Of a DNA stretch of 64,000 bases, positions 43,039 to 51,437 are shown one piece after another. Numbering within the stretch: the stretch's first letter is position 1; each line of letters starts with the position of its first letter. The notes below the pieces were generated by a model that saw only the letters and a list, made by a program, of their open reading frames with translations, ran no database searches and was not told where the DNA came from. The stretch comes from Chitinophaga sp. sic0106 (GTDB lineage: Bacteria; Bacteroidota; Bacteroidia; Chitinophagales; Chitinophagaceae), in contig NZ_JAHUWJ010000001.1 in the NCBI RefSeq assembly GCF_019219075.1, positions 496,001 to 560,000 of the forward strand, in the 5' to 3' direction. A program made the position numbers and the translations under genes.

Positions 43039-44574
43039 CTAGGCTTTATGTGGCTCCGCATATTCCTCATTTTTGAGCGGTTGCATCAAAGGTAAAATGA
43101 CCGTGAAGGTGGCGCCTTTATCAGGATAGCCATTGGCCATTATAAAGCCATGGTGGCCGTCCGTAATCTTTTTGCATATCGCAAGCCCAATACCGGTTCC
43201 GCTATATTCACTGATGCCATGCAGGCGCTGGAAAATCAGGAAGATTCTGTCGGCGTAAGTCTGGTCGAAACCAATCCCATTATCCTCTATACTTATCCTG
43301 CAATATTTTTCTTCCCAATGGTTTTCTTTAACGAATCCGAGGTCTTCGCCGGACACCACCTCATTGTGGATATTTATGTGCAGTTGCCTGTCGGGGTGAG
43401 AAAACTTGATGGCATTGGCGATGAGGTTCTGAAACAGTTGATGAAAGGCGGTGGGATTGCCTTCAATGGCAGGCAGCTCATCAATACTGATCACCGCATT
43501 TTTTTCTTCCAGTGTTATTTCCAGGTCACTGGTGACTTCTTTCAGCAATTCATTCATATCTACCCGCACAATGCTTTCGGGCATAATGCGGCCGGCCCGG
43601 GAAAAGGTAAGGAGGTCGTTAATGAGTACACGCATGCGTGATACTGCGGCTACCATGCGATCTATCAGTTCGCTTGCATCCGGCGGCAGCTGTCCTTTGT
43701 ATTTCACCTGCAGCCTGTCAGAGAAAGTAGAGATTTTCCGCAGTGGTTCCTGCAAGTCATGGGAGGCTACGTAAGCAAATTGTTCGAGCTCCTGATTAGT
43801 TTTATTTAAGAGGGTGATATTCTGTTGTAAATCTCTTTGGTAAGATTTTAATTTCGATTCAATATGCTGTTGCAGTCTTACTTCTTTTGTAAGGGTGATA
43901 TAGGAATATATCCCGATAGTAATGGCTACCAGGGAAGATATGAAGATCATGGGCACCCACAGGCCACTAAAGAAGTTAAAGAGTTCCGATTTTTCGTGTA
44001 CCTGGCTTTCCTCGATATGTATCATTTCCCGCACGGTGTGGTCGATCCGGTCCATCACACTTTCGCCGGCCAGCACGGTAGCTTTTTCTTCCTTGCTCAT
44101 ATTCACTTCTGAATTGCTGCCCAGGAGTTGTTCATATTTAATGGTGAGTAATTGCCGAAGGGTATCGAGGTGCAGCTGCTGTATTTTACTGTCGGCCGTA
44201 ACACTGCGCAGCATCTGGTATTCTTTTTCAATTCGCAGGCTTCTGTCTTTCATGGAAGGGTCCAGAAAAGAGCTGTCTTTGGTGAGTTTAAAACCCCTGA
44301 TAGCGGCCTCAGCCTCTTTGACCTGTTTGGTAATTACTTCCAGTCGCTTGGAAACTTCAATAGCGTGGTTAAGCCTGGCAGCATTATCCAGGAGGTTTTT
44401 GGCAACAAGATAGGAGAATATTGACGCTGTCACGATAACGGTAAACGCAATGAAAAAACCAATCTGTATTTTCTTGTGTACGGAAAAATGCATATCGTCT
44501 TTGTTGGTTACTGCAACGGCATTTGAAGATACACTATCTCCGGCAATTTTTGGTAGACTATCGTTTGTTTTCAT
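43039..44574 (-). CDS. Membrane histidine kinase with CHASE3 sensor
   Basis: 511 residues. A first membrane helix at about 35-55, a helical extracytoplasmic CHASE3-type domain (about 60-200; KEAEAAIRGFKLTKDSSFLD is the typical phrase), a second helix near 207-228, a coiled coil, then HisKA with YVASHDLQEPLRKIS (His near 282) and the ATPase domain (LFQNLIANAIKFSH, DNGIGFDQTYADRIFLIF, GTGIGLAICKKI). Likely donor to the downstream receiver-PAS-kinase or to the stand-alone receiver. Ligand unknown. Confidence 0.94.
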   Translation of the reverse strand: MKTNDSLPKIAGDSVSSNAVAVTNKDDMHFSVHKKIQIGFFIAFTVIVTASIFSYLVAKNLLDNAARLNHAIEVSKRLEVITKQVKEAEAAIRGFKLTKDSSFLDPSMKDRSLRIEKEYQMLRSVTADSKIQQLHLDTLRQLLTIKYEQLLGSNSEVNMSKEEKATVLAGESVMDRIDHTVREMIHIEESQVHEKSELFNFFSGLWVPMIFISSLVAITIGIYSYITLTKEVRLQQHIESKLKSYQRDLQQNITLLNKTNQELEQFAYVASHDLQEPLRKISTFSDRLQVKYKGQLPPDASELIDRMVAAVSRMRVLINDLLTFSRAGRIMPESIVRVDMNELLKEVTSDLEITLEEKNAVISIDELPAIEGNPTAFHQLFQNLIANAIKFSHPDRQLHINIHNEVVSGEDLGFVKENHWEEKYCRISIEDNGIGFDQTYADRIFLIFQRLHGISEYSGTGIGLAICKKITDGHHGFIMANGYPDKGATFTVILPLMQPLKNEEYAEPHKA

Positions 44575-44662
44575 GGCTGATGATGAGCAACAATTTCCAC
44601 AGTTGTATCGCGAATTTCTACAACTCAGGTGGCTGCCGATGGTGATGGCAGACTAACTGTGC

Positions 44663-44678
44663 TGGAACGAACTTTGAT
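44663..44678 (+). promoter_or_regulatory. Sigma-54-like element before the proline-rich small gene
   Basis: TGGAACGAACTTTGAT fits TGGCACG-N4-TTGCW with two mismatches, GG-N10-GA spacing, 37 bases before the ATG. It has the same -12 change (GA for GC) as the element at 29595. Candidate only. Confidence 0.3.
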
Positions 44679-44715
44679 TTTTCAATAATATATGTTCACC
44701 TTAAAACTGTAAGCT

Positions 44716-44919
44716 ATGGCAAATAATCCAAAACCAGACAGGAACAAGGAACCAATTCCTACGCAGCCGGAAAAACCTTCGCCGGACAGGCAGGAGCCGG
44801 GCAAGCATGAGCCAACGCCCATGCAACCTCCGCCGGATCAACCTGAAATCAGGCCCATTCCTCAGGAAATTCCGGACCGGCAAACGCCACATCAGCCTGC
44901 TGATCCTCAAACTAATTGA
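44716..44919 (+). CDS. Proline-rich 67-residue protein
   Basis: 67 residues, of which about 20 are Pro and most of the rest Gln, Glu, Asp, Lys, Arg; no hydrophobic core and no signal peptide. Short recurring units such as QPEKPSPDRQEPGKHEPTP. It must be disordered. Supported as a gene by a clean ATG 37 bases after a promoter-like element and a strong hairpin 15 bases after the stop. Function unknown; it could be a linker-like or surface-binding peptide. Confidence 0.6.
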   Translation: MANNPKPDRNKEPIPTQPEKPSPDRQEPGKHEPTPMQPPPDQPEIRPIPQEIPDRQTPHQPADPQTN

Positions 44920-44933
44920 TAAGGCAAATTCAA

Positions 44934-44966
44934 GAGAGGGCGGGTACCATTGGTGCCCGCCCTCTC
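44934..44966. terminator. Strong hairpin after the proline-rich gene
   Basis: 15-bp stem (GAGAGGGCGGG / CCCGCCCTCTC plus ACC / GGT with one T-G pair), loop ATT. No T tract on either side, so termination is plausible but not textbook. Confidence 0.6.
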
Positions 44967-44991
44967 CTGGTAACTTAAGGTCTGTGATGGC

Positions 44992-45339
44992 TTATCCAAA
45001 CAACAATTGCTCATCCCTGTCTTCCACAGGGATTTTCTGAATAAATTCATCGAAGCCCGGACCGTCATGGCTGCTGTAAGCGCCATATGCATCCAGGACA
45101 TAACTTTTGTCTCCTTCCTTATCTTCCAGCACGTACAGGATGGAAGAATCTGAAGGGTCAGAGTCACCTTCAAACCGATATGTTTTGACAATTAACAGAT
45201 CATCCGGGTTATAGATCTTCTGAGATTCCGGATTTTGCATGCGGCCATGGTCGCTGAGTTTCAATTCATGATCAAAGCCTCTCTCACGCAATTTTTCCAT
45301 TACTCTTGTCAGTGTTGTCATTTCGCCTGGCTTTTCCAT
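44992..45339 (-). CDS. Small conserved protein, often mislabelled PRPP synthetase
   Basis: 115 residues from the ATG at 45339; a longer frame upstream adds an unrelated aromatic-rich stretch. Core: LTRVMEKLRERGFDHELKL, DLLIVKTYRFEGDSDPSDSS, YVLDAYGAYSS. The phrase YRFEGxSxPxDSS...LVDAYGAY marks a Bacteroidota family of ~100 residues that databases often call phosphoribosylpyrophosphate synthetase, though it has no PRPP-binding motif and is a third of that enzyme's size. True function unknown. Divergent from the Ku operon. Confidence 0.75.
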   Translation of the reverse strand: MEKPGEMTTLTRVMEKLRERGFDHELKLSDHGRMQNPESQKIYNPDDLLIVKTYRFEGDSDPSDSSILYVLEDKEGDKSYVLDAYGAYSSHDGPGFDEFIQKIPVEDRDEQLLFG

Positions 45340-45458
45340 AAAAAAGGGTTTTTGGTTAATAATGAAAATCCAAAAGTTATGCCGCCTGCTTTGGTAACCT
45401 GATACAACACATGGTACCATTTGTGTGTTAGTTAAATTATAACCAAAAACCTTTAGTT

Positions 45459-46238
45459 ATGAGAGCAATCTGGTCAGGCGCCATTGGTTTTGGACTGGTA
45501 AATATACCGGTGAAGCTGTATAGCGCTACTCAGGATAGCCACATAAACCTGGATATGCTGGACAGTAAAAATATGGGGCATATCCGGTACAAACGTGTAA
45601 ATGAAGACACAGGTAAGGAAGTGCCCTGGGAGCAAATTGTTAAAGGCTATTTATATAACGACGAATATATTGTACTGGAAGATGAAGATTTTGAGGCAGC
45701 AAGTCCCAAAAAAAGTAAGGTGATCGAAATAACGTCTTTTGTTCAGGAAGAAGATATTGATGACATCTACTTTGAGTCTCCGTATTTCCTGGAACCCGCC
45801 AAGGGCGGGGAAAAAGCATATGAGCTCCTCCGCCAGACGCTGGAGAAAACCAAGAAAGCCGGTCTAAGCAGTTTCGTACTGCGTTCCTCGGAACATCTGG
45901 CGGTGATACGTCCCCGTGAGAACTATTTACTCTTACAGCAACTGCGTTTTGAAGAAGAGTTAAGGTCGGCCGAAGACCTGAACCTGCCAACAGGCGTGAA
46001 ACTGCAGAAAAAAGAGCTGGATATGGCCGCCGCCCTGGTAAAGGAATACACGGAAAAATTTGACATCTCTGCTTATAAAGATGAATACAATGCCGAGCTG
46101 ATGAAAATTATTAAGGCCAAGGCCAGTGGTAAAAAGCCTGTGGTGAAGAAAATGCGGGTGGTGCATACCAAGAGTGCCGACCTCTTTGATCAGCTGAAGG
46201 CCAGTTTGGGTAAATCAGGTAAAAAGAAAGTATCATGA
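45459..46238 (+). CDS. ku: Ku protein of non-homologous end joining
   Basis: 259 residues. Homodimeric ring that binds DNA double-strand ends and recruits LigD. Typical start MRAIWSGAIGFGLVNIPVKL, then IRYKRVNEDTGKEVPWEQIVKGY, YFLEPAKGGEKAYELL and LRSSEHLAVIRPRENYLLL, with a Lys-rich tail. ATG chosen; conserved from residue 1. Its stop overlaps the next start by four bases (ATGA), so it is translationally coupled to the phosphoesterase gene. Confidence 0.97.
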   Translation: MRAIWSGAIGFGLVNIPVKLYSATQDSHINLDMLDSKNMGHIRYKRVNEDTGKEVPWEQIVKGYLYNDEYIVLEDEDFEAASPKKSKVIEITSFVQEEDIDDIYFESPYFLEPAKGGEKAYELLRQTLEKTKKAGLSSFVLRSSEHLAVIRPRENYLLLQQLRFEEELRSAEDLNLPTGVKLQKKELDMAAALVKEYTEKFDISAYKDEYNAELMKIIKAKASGKKPVVKKMRVVHTKSADLFDQLKASLGKSGKKKVS

Positions 46239-46834
46239 CGCTCACAAAGTATAAGGCTAAACGAAATTTCAAGGAAACAACGGAGCCACAGGCTGGTAAG
46301 CCTGATGCGGGTAAACACATTTTTGTGGTTCAGCGTCATCAGGCGTCGCGACTGCACTATGATTTCAGGCTGGAAGTGGATGGTGTGCTTAAAAGCTGGG
46401 CCATCCCCAAGGGGCCTTCACTTAATCCCGCTGATAAGCGGCTGGCCATGGAGGTAGAAGATCATCCCTATGACTATAAGGACTTTCAGGGAGTGATACC
46501 CGCCGGTAACTATGGCGCCGGCAGCGTTTACATCTGGGATAAAGGAACTTTTACCCTTCTCAATGACGAAGGCAAGAACTTCGACAAGCAAGCCCTGAAC
46601 GAGATTAAAGCCGGTAATCTCAAAATAGTCATGAAAGGCAAAAAGCTGAAAGGGGAGTTTGCCCTGGTGAAAATGAAAACAGCGGAAACAAATGCCTGGT
46701 TGCTAATCAAGCATAACGATAAATATGCAGTGGATGAGTATAACAGTGAGGACTATACGCCCCAACGCGTGAAGGACCAGGGAGAGAAGAATAAACCCGT
46801 CCCCAAAAAAGCGGCTGCAAAAGCTAAAAAATAA
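46235..46834 (+). CDS. Stand-alone LigD-type 3'-phosphoesterase
   Basis: 199 residues. Matches the phosphoesterase module of LigD, which trims 3'-phosphates and ribonucleotides at broken ends: RHQASRLHYDFRLEVDGVLK with the catalytic HxDxR, WAIPKGPSLNP, VEDHPYDYKDFQGVIPAGNYG and TNAWLLIKHND. Full LigD proteins also carry ligase and polymerase domains; here the frame ends in a Lys/Ala tail with a true stop and nothing ligase-like follows. Stand-alone phosphoesterases are known. It shares a four-base overlap with ku. Confidence 0.92.
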   Translation: MTLTKYKAKRNFKETTEPQAGKPDAGKHIFVVQRHQASRLHYDFRLEVDGVLKSWAIPKGPSLNPADKRLAMEVEDHPYDYKDFQGVIPAGNYGAGSVYIWDKGTFTLLNDEGKNFDKQALNEIKAGNLKIVMKGKKLKGEFALVKMKTAETNAWLLIKHNDKYAVDEYNSEDYTPQRVKDQGEKNKPVPKKAAAKAKK

Positions 46835-46861
46835 GACAACGGCGCACGTTTGCCTTTCTGC

Positions 46862-46869
46862 TATCTTTG
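46862..46869 (+). promoter_or_regulatory. -7 promoter element of the third sigma-54 activator gene
   Basis: TATCTTTG, perfect match, exactly 7 bases before the ATG at 46877. Indicates an own promoter with almost no leader. Confidence 0.55.
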
Positions 46870-46876
46870 CAGCATT

Positions 46877-48214
46877 ATGGCTAAAGGTCACATTCTGATT
46901 ATCGACGATGAAGATCAGCTGCGTAAGCTGATGAGCAGGCTGCTGGCCCTGGAAGGGTATACCATGCACGAAGCCCCCAATGTACGTACTGCATTGAAGC
47001 TGCTTGAAAAAGAAGAAATCCAGGTAGTGCTTTCCGACGTAAAACTACCGGATGGTAACGGTGTTGAACTGGTGCAAACTATTCGCAGTAAGTATCCCCA
47101 ATCTGAGATAATTGTGCTCACCGCATTCGGTAATATCGCCGATGGGGTGCAGGCGATCAAAAACGGCGCTTTCGATTACATCACCAAGGGAGATGATAAC
47201 AATCGCATCCTCCCCCTCGTAAGCAAAGCCATGGACAAAGCAATACTGCAATACCGGGTCCGGGATCTCGAAAAGAAATTAAACGGAAAATATAGTTTTG
47301 ATACCATCCTTGGCAACAGCGAGGCTATCAATAACGCCATTGCCCTTGCCCGCAAAGTGGCCATGACGGACCTTACCGTGCTGCTCCTCGGAGAAACGGG
47401 CGCCGGCAAGGAAGTATTTGCACAGGCTATCCACCAGTCCAGCAACCGCAATCAGCAACCTTTTGTGGCCGTTAACTGCAGCGCCTTCGGGAAAGATATC
47501 CTGGAAAGCGAACTGTTTGGTCATGTGGCCGGTGCCTTTACCGGCGCGGTAAAGGACAAGAAAGGCTTTTTTGAAGAAGCTAAAGGAGGCACTATTTTTC
47601 TGGATGAAATCGGGGAGATGCCAGTGGAACTGCAGGCTAAAATGCTGCGTGTACTGGAGGCCCAGGAGTTTTATAAAGTTGGGGAGTCCAGGCCCACCAA
47701 CACGGATGTACGGGTGATTGCCGCAACTAACCGGAACCTGGAAAATGAAATAGATGCCGGGCATTTCCGCTCTGATCTCTTTTACCGTTTAAGTGCCTTC
47801 CAGATTGTATTGCCATCTCTCAACGAACGTAAGAAAGATATTCCTCTGCTGGCAGCCTGGTTCCTGGATCAGGTAGCGCCCAAGCTCAACAAGCGCATTG
47901 CCGGCATGACGCCGGCGTTTCTGCAAGCGCTGCAGCAGCATTCCTGGAAAGGAAATATCCGCGAGCTGAAGAACATCATTGAAAGAGCAGCGATACTAAC
48001 GGAAACAGATACACTGGATGTGAATGTACTGCCGTTTGATTTCCGTCAGGATGCAACAGCACCGGCTTCTATGCGACTGGCGGAAGTAGAAAAGCATCAC
48101 ATCGCAAGGGTGCTGGCCCATGTCAAAGGCAATAAAACAAAGGCAGCAGAGCTGCTGGACATCGGTCTTACTACGTTGTACAATAAAATCAAGGAATATA
48201 ATATCAACCTATAA
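46877..48214 (+). CDS. Sigma-54-dependent response regulator, NtrC family
   Basis: 445 residues from ATG 46877; a TTG nine codons upstream is in frame but is displaced by the -7 element. Receiver about 4-120 ([36 protein letters not shown]), AAA+ about 140-370 ([30 protein letters not shown]) and FIS-like HTH ([20 protein letters not shown]). No kinase gene is adjacent. Its last six bases overlap the stop of the convergent chromate-transporter-type gene. Confidence 0.95.
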   Translation: MAKGHILIIDDEDQLRKLMSRLLALEGYTMHEAPNVRTALKLLEKEEIQVVLSDVKLPDGNGVELVQTIRSKYPQSEIIVLTAFGNIADGVQAIKNGAFDYITKGDDNNRILPLVSKAMDKAILQYRVRDLEKKLNGKYSFDTILGNSEAINNAIALARKVAMTDLTVLLLGETGAGKEVFAQAIHQSSNRNQQPFVAVNCSAFGKDILESELFGHVAGAFTGAVKDKKGFFEEAKGGTIFLDEIGEMPVELQAKMLRVLEAQEFYKVGESRPTNTDVRVIAATNRNLENEIDAGHFRSDLFYRLSAFQIVLPSLNERKKDIPLLAAWFLDQVAPKLNKRIAGMTPAFLQALQQHSWKGNIRELKNIIERAAILTETDTLDVNVLPFDFRQDATAPASMRLAEVEKHHIARVLAHVKGNKTKAAELLDIGLTTLYNKIKEYNINL

Positions 48215-49402
48215 CCACCATCCCAGCAATACACAGGTGAGTACAATTACCGGCGAAGGTAATTTGCTGAACAGCAGCAGGGCCAGCGTGGCTATCATCA
48301 CCATGATATTCACCGGGGATGCCGGTATCGCAAAGAAGAGGATAAAGGTGGCGGCCCACATAATTCCTACCACAACTGCGTTGATGCCTTCCAACGCCCT
48401 GTAAATGATCACATATTTTTTCAGGTTGTGCCAGATCGGGAAGAAAAACAGCACCAGTAACAAGCTGGGCAAAAAGATCGCCACCGGCGCCAGGATACAG
48501 CCCAGAAACTGGTAGCCCATACCCAGGTTACGCATGGCCATCCCCCCTACATAAGCCGAAATGGAAAAGGTGGGGCCGGGAAGGGCACGCATGATACCCG
48601 CTCCGGTAAGCAGCTCTTCTGCGGAGAGGAACTGGCTTTTAGCACGAAACACGTACTGCTCCAGCATCATGGCGATCAGGATATCACCACCGCCAAATAC
48701 CAGGCTGCCGAAGCGATAAAAGTTTTCAAAGAGGTTAAACGGGCGACGGGTGATCCAGTCGTGTGTACGTGCCAGCTCCGACATAAAACCCGCCAGGATA
48801 AACAGCAATACAAACAGCCAGATGTTACCCCATTGTATCTTCTTCGGCTTTTCAGCGATATCGGGGATACGCTTGTCGCTGAAGTTGGTAACGATACCGC
48901 CGCCGATGATAAGCGCCGGGAAAGTCCATGGTGATTTAAGGAAACAGGCTACCAGCATGGCACCTATCATGATACAAAAGGTGGCTGTGTTTTTTATACT
49001 GATCTTGAAAGCTTTGATGCTCCCGTAGGCAAGGAAGCCTACCGCCATCGGCTGTACGTAAATGAAGATATCGGTGTGAAGTGCTTTCTTATCAAAGTAT
49101 TGCAGCAGGAAACTCAGTGATCCCATCAGCAGGCAGGCCGGCGTAATCCATATCAATAAGGTGAAAATGGCGAGTAGCACGCCTCCTCTTTTATAACCAA
49201 TAAGGGTAAGGGTTTGGGAGGATGATGCTCCTGGCAGCAGCTGGCAGAAGGCGTTATATTCCATCAGTTCCTGTTCGGTAACGTCTTTGCGTTGTTGCAC
49301 GAATGTTTTCATCATCATTGCCAGATGGCCCTGTGGGCCGCCATAGGCAGTGAGACTATGCAGGAGTACTGCTTTCAGGAATGGAATATGACGTAGAATC
49401 AC
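48209..49402 (-). CDS. Chromate transporter (ChrA/CHR family)
   Basis: 397 residues, about ten hydrophobic segments in two related halves. Family phrases: [38 protein letters not shown] in the first half, and the corresponding [11 protein letters not shown] and [20 protein letters not shown] in the second. Proposed to export chromate by proton antiport; many members have unknown substrates. The start is GTG at 49402; an in-frame stop lies seven codons upstream and the next Met is 29 residues in. Ends overlap tail to tail with the regulator gene by 6 bases. Confidence 0.92.
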   Translation of the reverse strand: MILRHIPFLKAVLLHSLTAYGGPQGHLAMMMKTFVQQRKDVTEQELMEYNAFCQLLPGASSSQTLTLIGYKRGGVLLAIFTLLIWITPACLLMGSLSFLLQYFDKKALHTDIFIYVQPMAVGFLAYGSIKAFKISIKNTATFCIMIGAMLVACFLKSPWTFPALIIGGGIVTNFSDKRIPDIAEKPKKIQWGNIWLFVLLFILAGFMSELARTHDWITRRPFNLFENFYRFGSLVFGGGDILIAMMLEQYVFRAKSQFLSAEELLTGAGIMRALPGPTFSISAYVGGMAMRNLGMGYQFLGCILAPVAIFLPSLLLVLFFFPIWHNLKKYVIIYRALEGINAVVVGIMWAATFILFFAIPASPVNIMVMIATLALLLFSKLPSPVIVLTCVLLGWWL

Positions 49403-49757
49403 AGTTTTAGTTAAGGGTGGTTAGCCTTTGCGATACAATAGTATAATATAGTTAAAGTAACGCAAAATACAACAGTGTTGCTAATTATTCCAAAGAGGAG
49501 GGTTATTACAGGCACGGTCCTTGTAATATCCAGCACTGTTGAATTGTGTTATGGCCTTTTATCCGTTGTGTGCATTTGCATCTGTAACCGTGTAGCCTCG
49601 CATTTATTGGGCAGTTAACCTGCTCTCAATAATAACCATATCGGATGTTCGAAAAACCAAGATCTGACTGGAAACACCAGTTCAGATATGCAAGCTTAAA
49701 GTCCCGGAAGGTTCACACTTTCCGGGGCTTTAAGTTTTATCATTTGCACCAGGGCTA
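49403..49757. other. Gap between chrA-type gene and the oxygenase gene
   Basis: 355 bases with no open frame worth calling and no tRNA-like fold that I can draw. The only structure is a hairpin at 49695-49734 (CTTAAAG / CTTTAAG enclosing CCCGGAA / TTCCGGG), 24 bases past the oxygenase stop, probably its terminator. Confidence 0.5.
49695..49734 (-). terminator. Hairpin after the 2OG oxygenase gene
   Basis: Arms CTTAAAG and CTTTAAG with an inner CCCGGAA / TTCCGGG stem, about 23 bases downstream of the minus-strand stop. No long T tract. Confidence 0.55.
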
Positions 49758-50714
49758 TTATTTTTTCAGCCCTATTTCACGGAGGCGTTCATCGAGGTAT
49801 TCACCTGCGGTGATGGGCGTATAGGCGAGCGGGTTATCAGCAGTAACACAGCTTTCCAGGCTATCCAGCTTCATGTCTGACTTAGGATGCAGGAAGAAGG
49901 GAATGGAGTAACGGGAAGTGCCCCACATTTCGCGTGGAGGGTTTACTACACGGTGCGTGGTTGATTTCAGTTTGTTATTGGTTAACCGTTGCAGCATATC
50001 ACCTACGTTTACCACAATCTGTTCTGGCAGGGAGGTAACGGGTACCCAGTTGTTCTGTTTATCAAGAATCTGAAGGCCGTCGGCGGAAGCGCCTACCAGC
50101 AGGGTAATCAGATTGATATCTTCATGCTGTTCTGCTCTGATGGCTGATTTAGGTTCCTCTTTAATAGGAGGGTAGTGAATCGCTCTCAGAATAGAATTGC
50201 CGTTATGAATTTTATTGTCGAAGTAATCTTCATCCAGGCCGAGGTAGAGGGCGATGGCCTGCAGCAGGTAGCGGCCTGACTGTTCAAAGCCGCGGTAGGC
50301 TTTAAAGAAGGTAGGCGTGAATGCCGGTACCTCATCTACCTGTACGTTTGCCGGATAATGTTCAACGGTTGTATCGTTATCTTCCACAGTTTGACCGAAC
50401 TGAAAAAACTCTTTCAAATCCGGTGCCTCGTAGCCTTTGGCGTGCTCCTTACCAAAAGAGGTATAGCCCCGCTGGCCGGCTAGTTCAGGAATTTCGTATT
50501 TGTGCTTTATGTCGAACGGGAGTTTAAAAAACTCCTGCACGTATTTGTACAGGTCAGCGATCAGATCATCAGGAATGCCGTGGTTTTTAACGGCCACAAA
50601 TCCTACTTCTTCATAAGCCTTGCCCAATTGCTGTACAAAAGCAGCCTTGCGACTGGCGTCGCCCGACGTAAAGTCCGCGAGGTCCACGGATGGAATGGAG
50701 TGGGTAATTGCCAT
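49758..50714 (-). CDS. Isopenicillin N synthase-family 2OG-Fe(II) oxygenase
   Basis: 318 residues from ATG 50714 (ITHSIPSVDLADF follows); an upstream in-frame ATG only adds a low-complexity start. N-terminal DIOX_N domain (AYEEVGFVAVKNHGIP), C-terminal jelly roll with the metal-binding HED (EQHEDINLITLLVG) and the distal His in STTHRVVNPP, followed by SRYSIPFFLHP with the 2-oxoglutarate Arg. Substrate unknown; the family includes flavonoid, gibberellin and penicillin enzymes and bacterial members of unknown role. Its neighbour exbD is 84 bases upstream. Confidence 0.9.
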   Translation of the reverse strand: MAITHSIPSVDLADFTSGDASRKAAFVQQLGKAYEEVGFVAVKNHGIPDDLIADLYKYVQEFFKLPFDIKHKYEIPELAGQRGYTSFGKEHAKGYEAPDLKEFFQFGQTVEDNDTTVEHYPANVQVDEVPAFTPTFFKAYRGFEQSGRYLLQAIALYLGLDEDYFDNKIHNGNSILRAIHYPPIKEEPKSAIRAEQHEDINLITLLVGASADGLQILDKQNNWVPVTSLPEQIVVNVGDMLQRLTNNKLKSTTHRVVNPPREMWGTSRYSIPFFLHPKSDMKLDSLESCVTADNPLAYTPITAGEYLDERLREIGLKK

Positions 50715-50798
50715 AATGCTATTGTTTTGGAGTGGTAAAGGTAGCAAATCCTTACCACATGGAATCCGGCCCTGCGGTTAGCAGGACCGGTATTATGG

Positions 50799-51314
50799 CT
50801 ATTTGCTGAACCAGGCAGTTTCCTGCGGTGTGATATCGGTGACGGCATAACGGTCAATTTTATTGATCAGCATCTCATCCATGATATCAACCAGGTTTTT
50901 ATAGTTGGCAGTTTTATCGGCCTTGATAAGTACCATGAGATCGTTGGAATGGAACTTCTCCATTACAGCAGCCTTTTTGCTGATCAGTATATCCCTTATG
51001 CCATTCTTATTGGCGAAAGAGGTATGATGTATTTGCGGATCGGTGTCCATGCCTTCGTACCATACCACCCGGTTATTGGGGCCAAGGATTACAGTCAATG
51101 CCTTGGATTCGCCCAGCTTCATGGGTTCTCCGTCGGTACGCGGCATGAGCAGGTTCAATGTTTTTGGTTGGGCCATGGTGGTGGTGAGCATAAAGAAGGT
51201 GATGAGCAGAAAGCCAAGATCCACCATGGGCGTCATATCCACGCGGGTTGATTTTTTGATGCTTCGCCTTTTGCCTTCATGGCGGTTGCCGGATGTGTTA
51301 TTCATTTCAGCCAT
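50799..51314 (-). CDS. exbD: ExbD-family biopolymer transport protein
   Basis: 171 residues. Single membrane helix at about 31-49 following RVDMTPMVDLGFLLITFFML, with the conserved Asp (MVDLGF) that faces the proton path in ExbD/TolR/MotB stators, then a periplasmic domain (VLIKADKTANYKNLVDIMDE). Bacteroidota ExbD proteins work with ExbB to energise TonB. No exbB or tonB is in this neighbourhood, so it is probably a supplementary or orphan copy. Between asnS and the oxygenase gene on the same strand. Confidence 0.9.
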   Translation of the reverse strand: MAEMNNTSGNRHEGKRRSIKKSTRVDMTPMVDLGFLLITFFMLTTTMAQPKTLNLLMPRTDGEPMKLGESKALTVILGPNNRVVWYEGMDTDPQIHHTSFANKNGIRDILISKKAAVMEKFHSNDLMVLIKADKTANYKNLVDIMDEMLINKIDRYAVTDITPQETAWFSK

Positions 51315-51399
51315 TGTATAACAGTTTAGTATAAACGAAAATGGTTGAAAGCGCCTTCATCAGTAAGATGCGGCGGGGGGTACATTCCATAAATAACGG

Positions 51400-51430
51400 G
51401 CAAAAAAAACTCCCGCGGAGTGCGGGAGTT
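51400..51430 (-). terminator. Terminator of asnS
   Basis: On the minus strand: AACTCCCGC / GCGGGAGTT stem followed by TTTTTTT. Lies 8 bases past the asnS stop. Confidence 0.9.
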
Positions 51431-51437
51431 GCTATGA

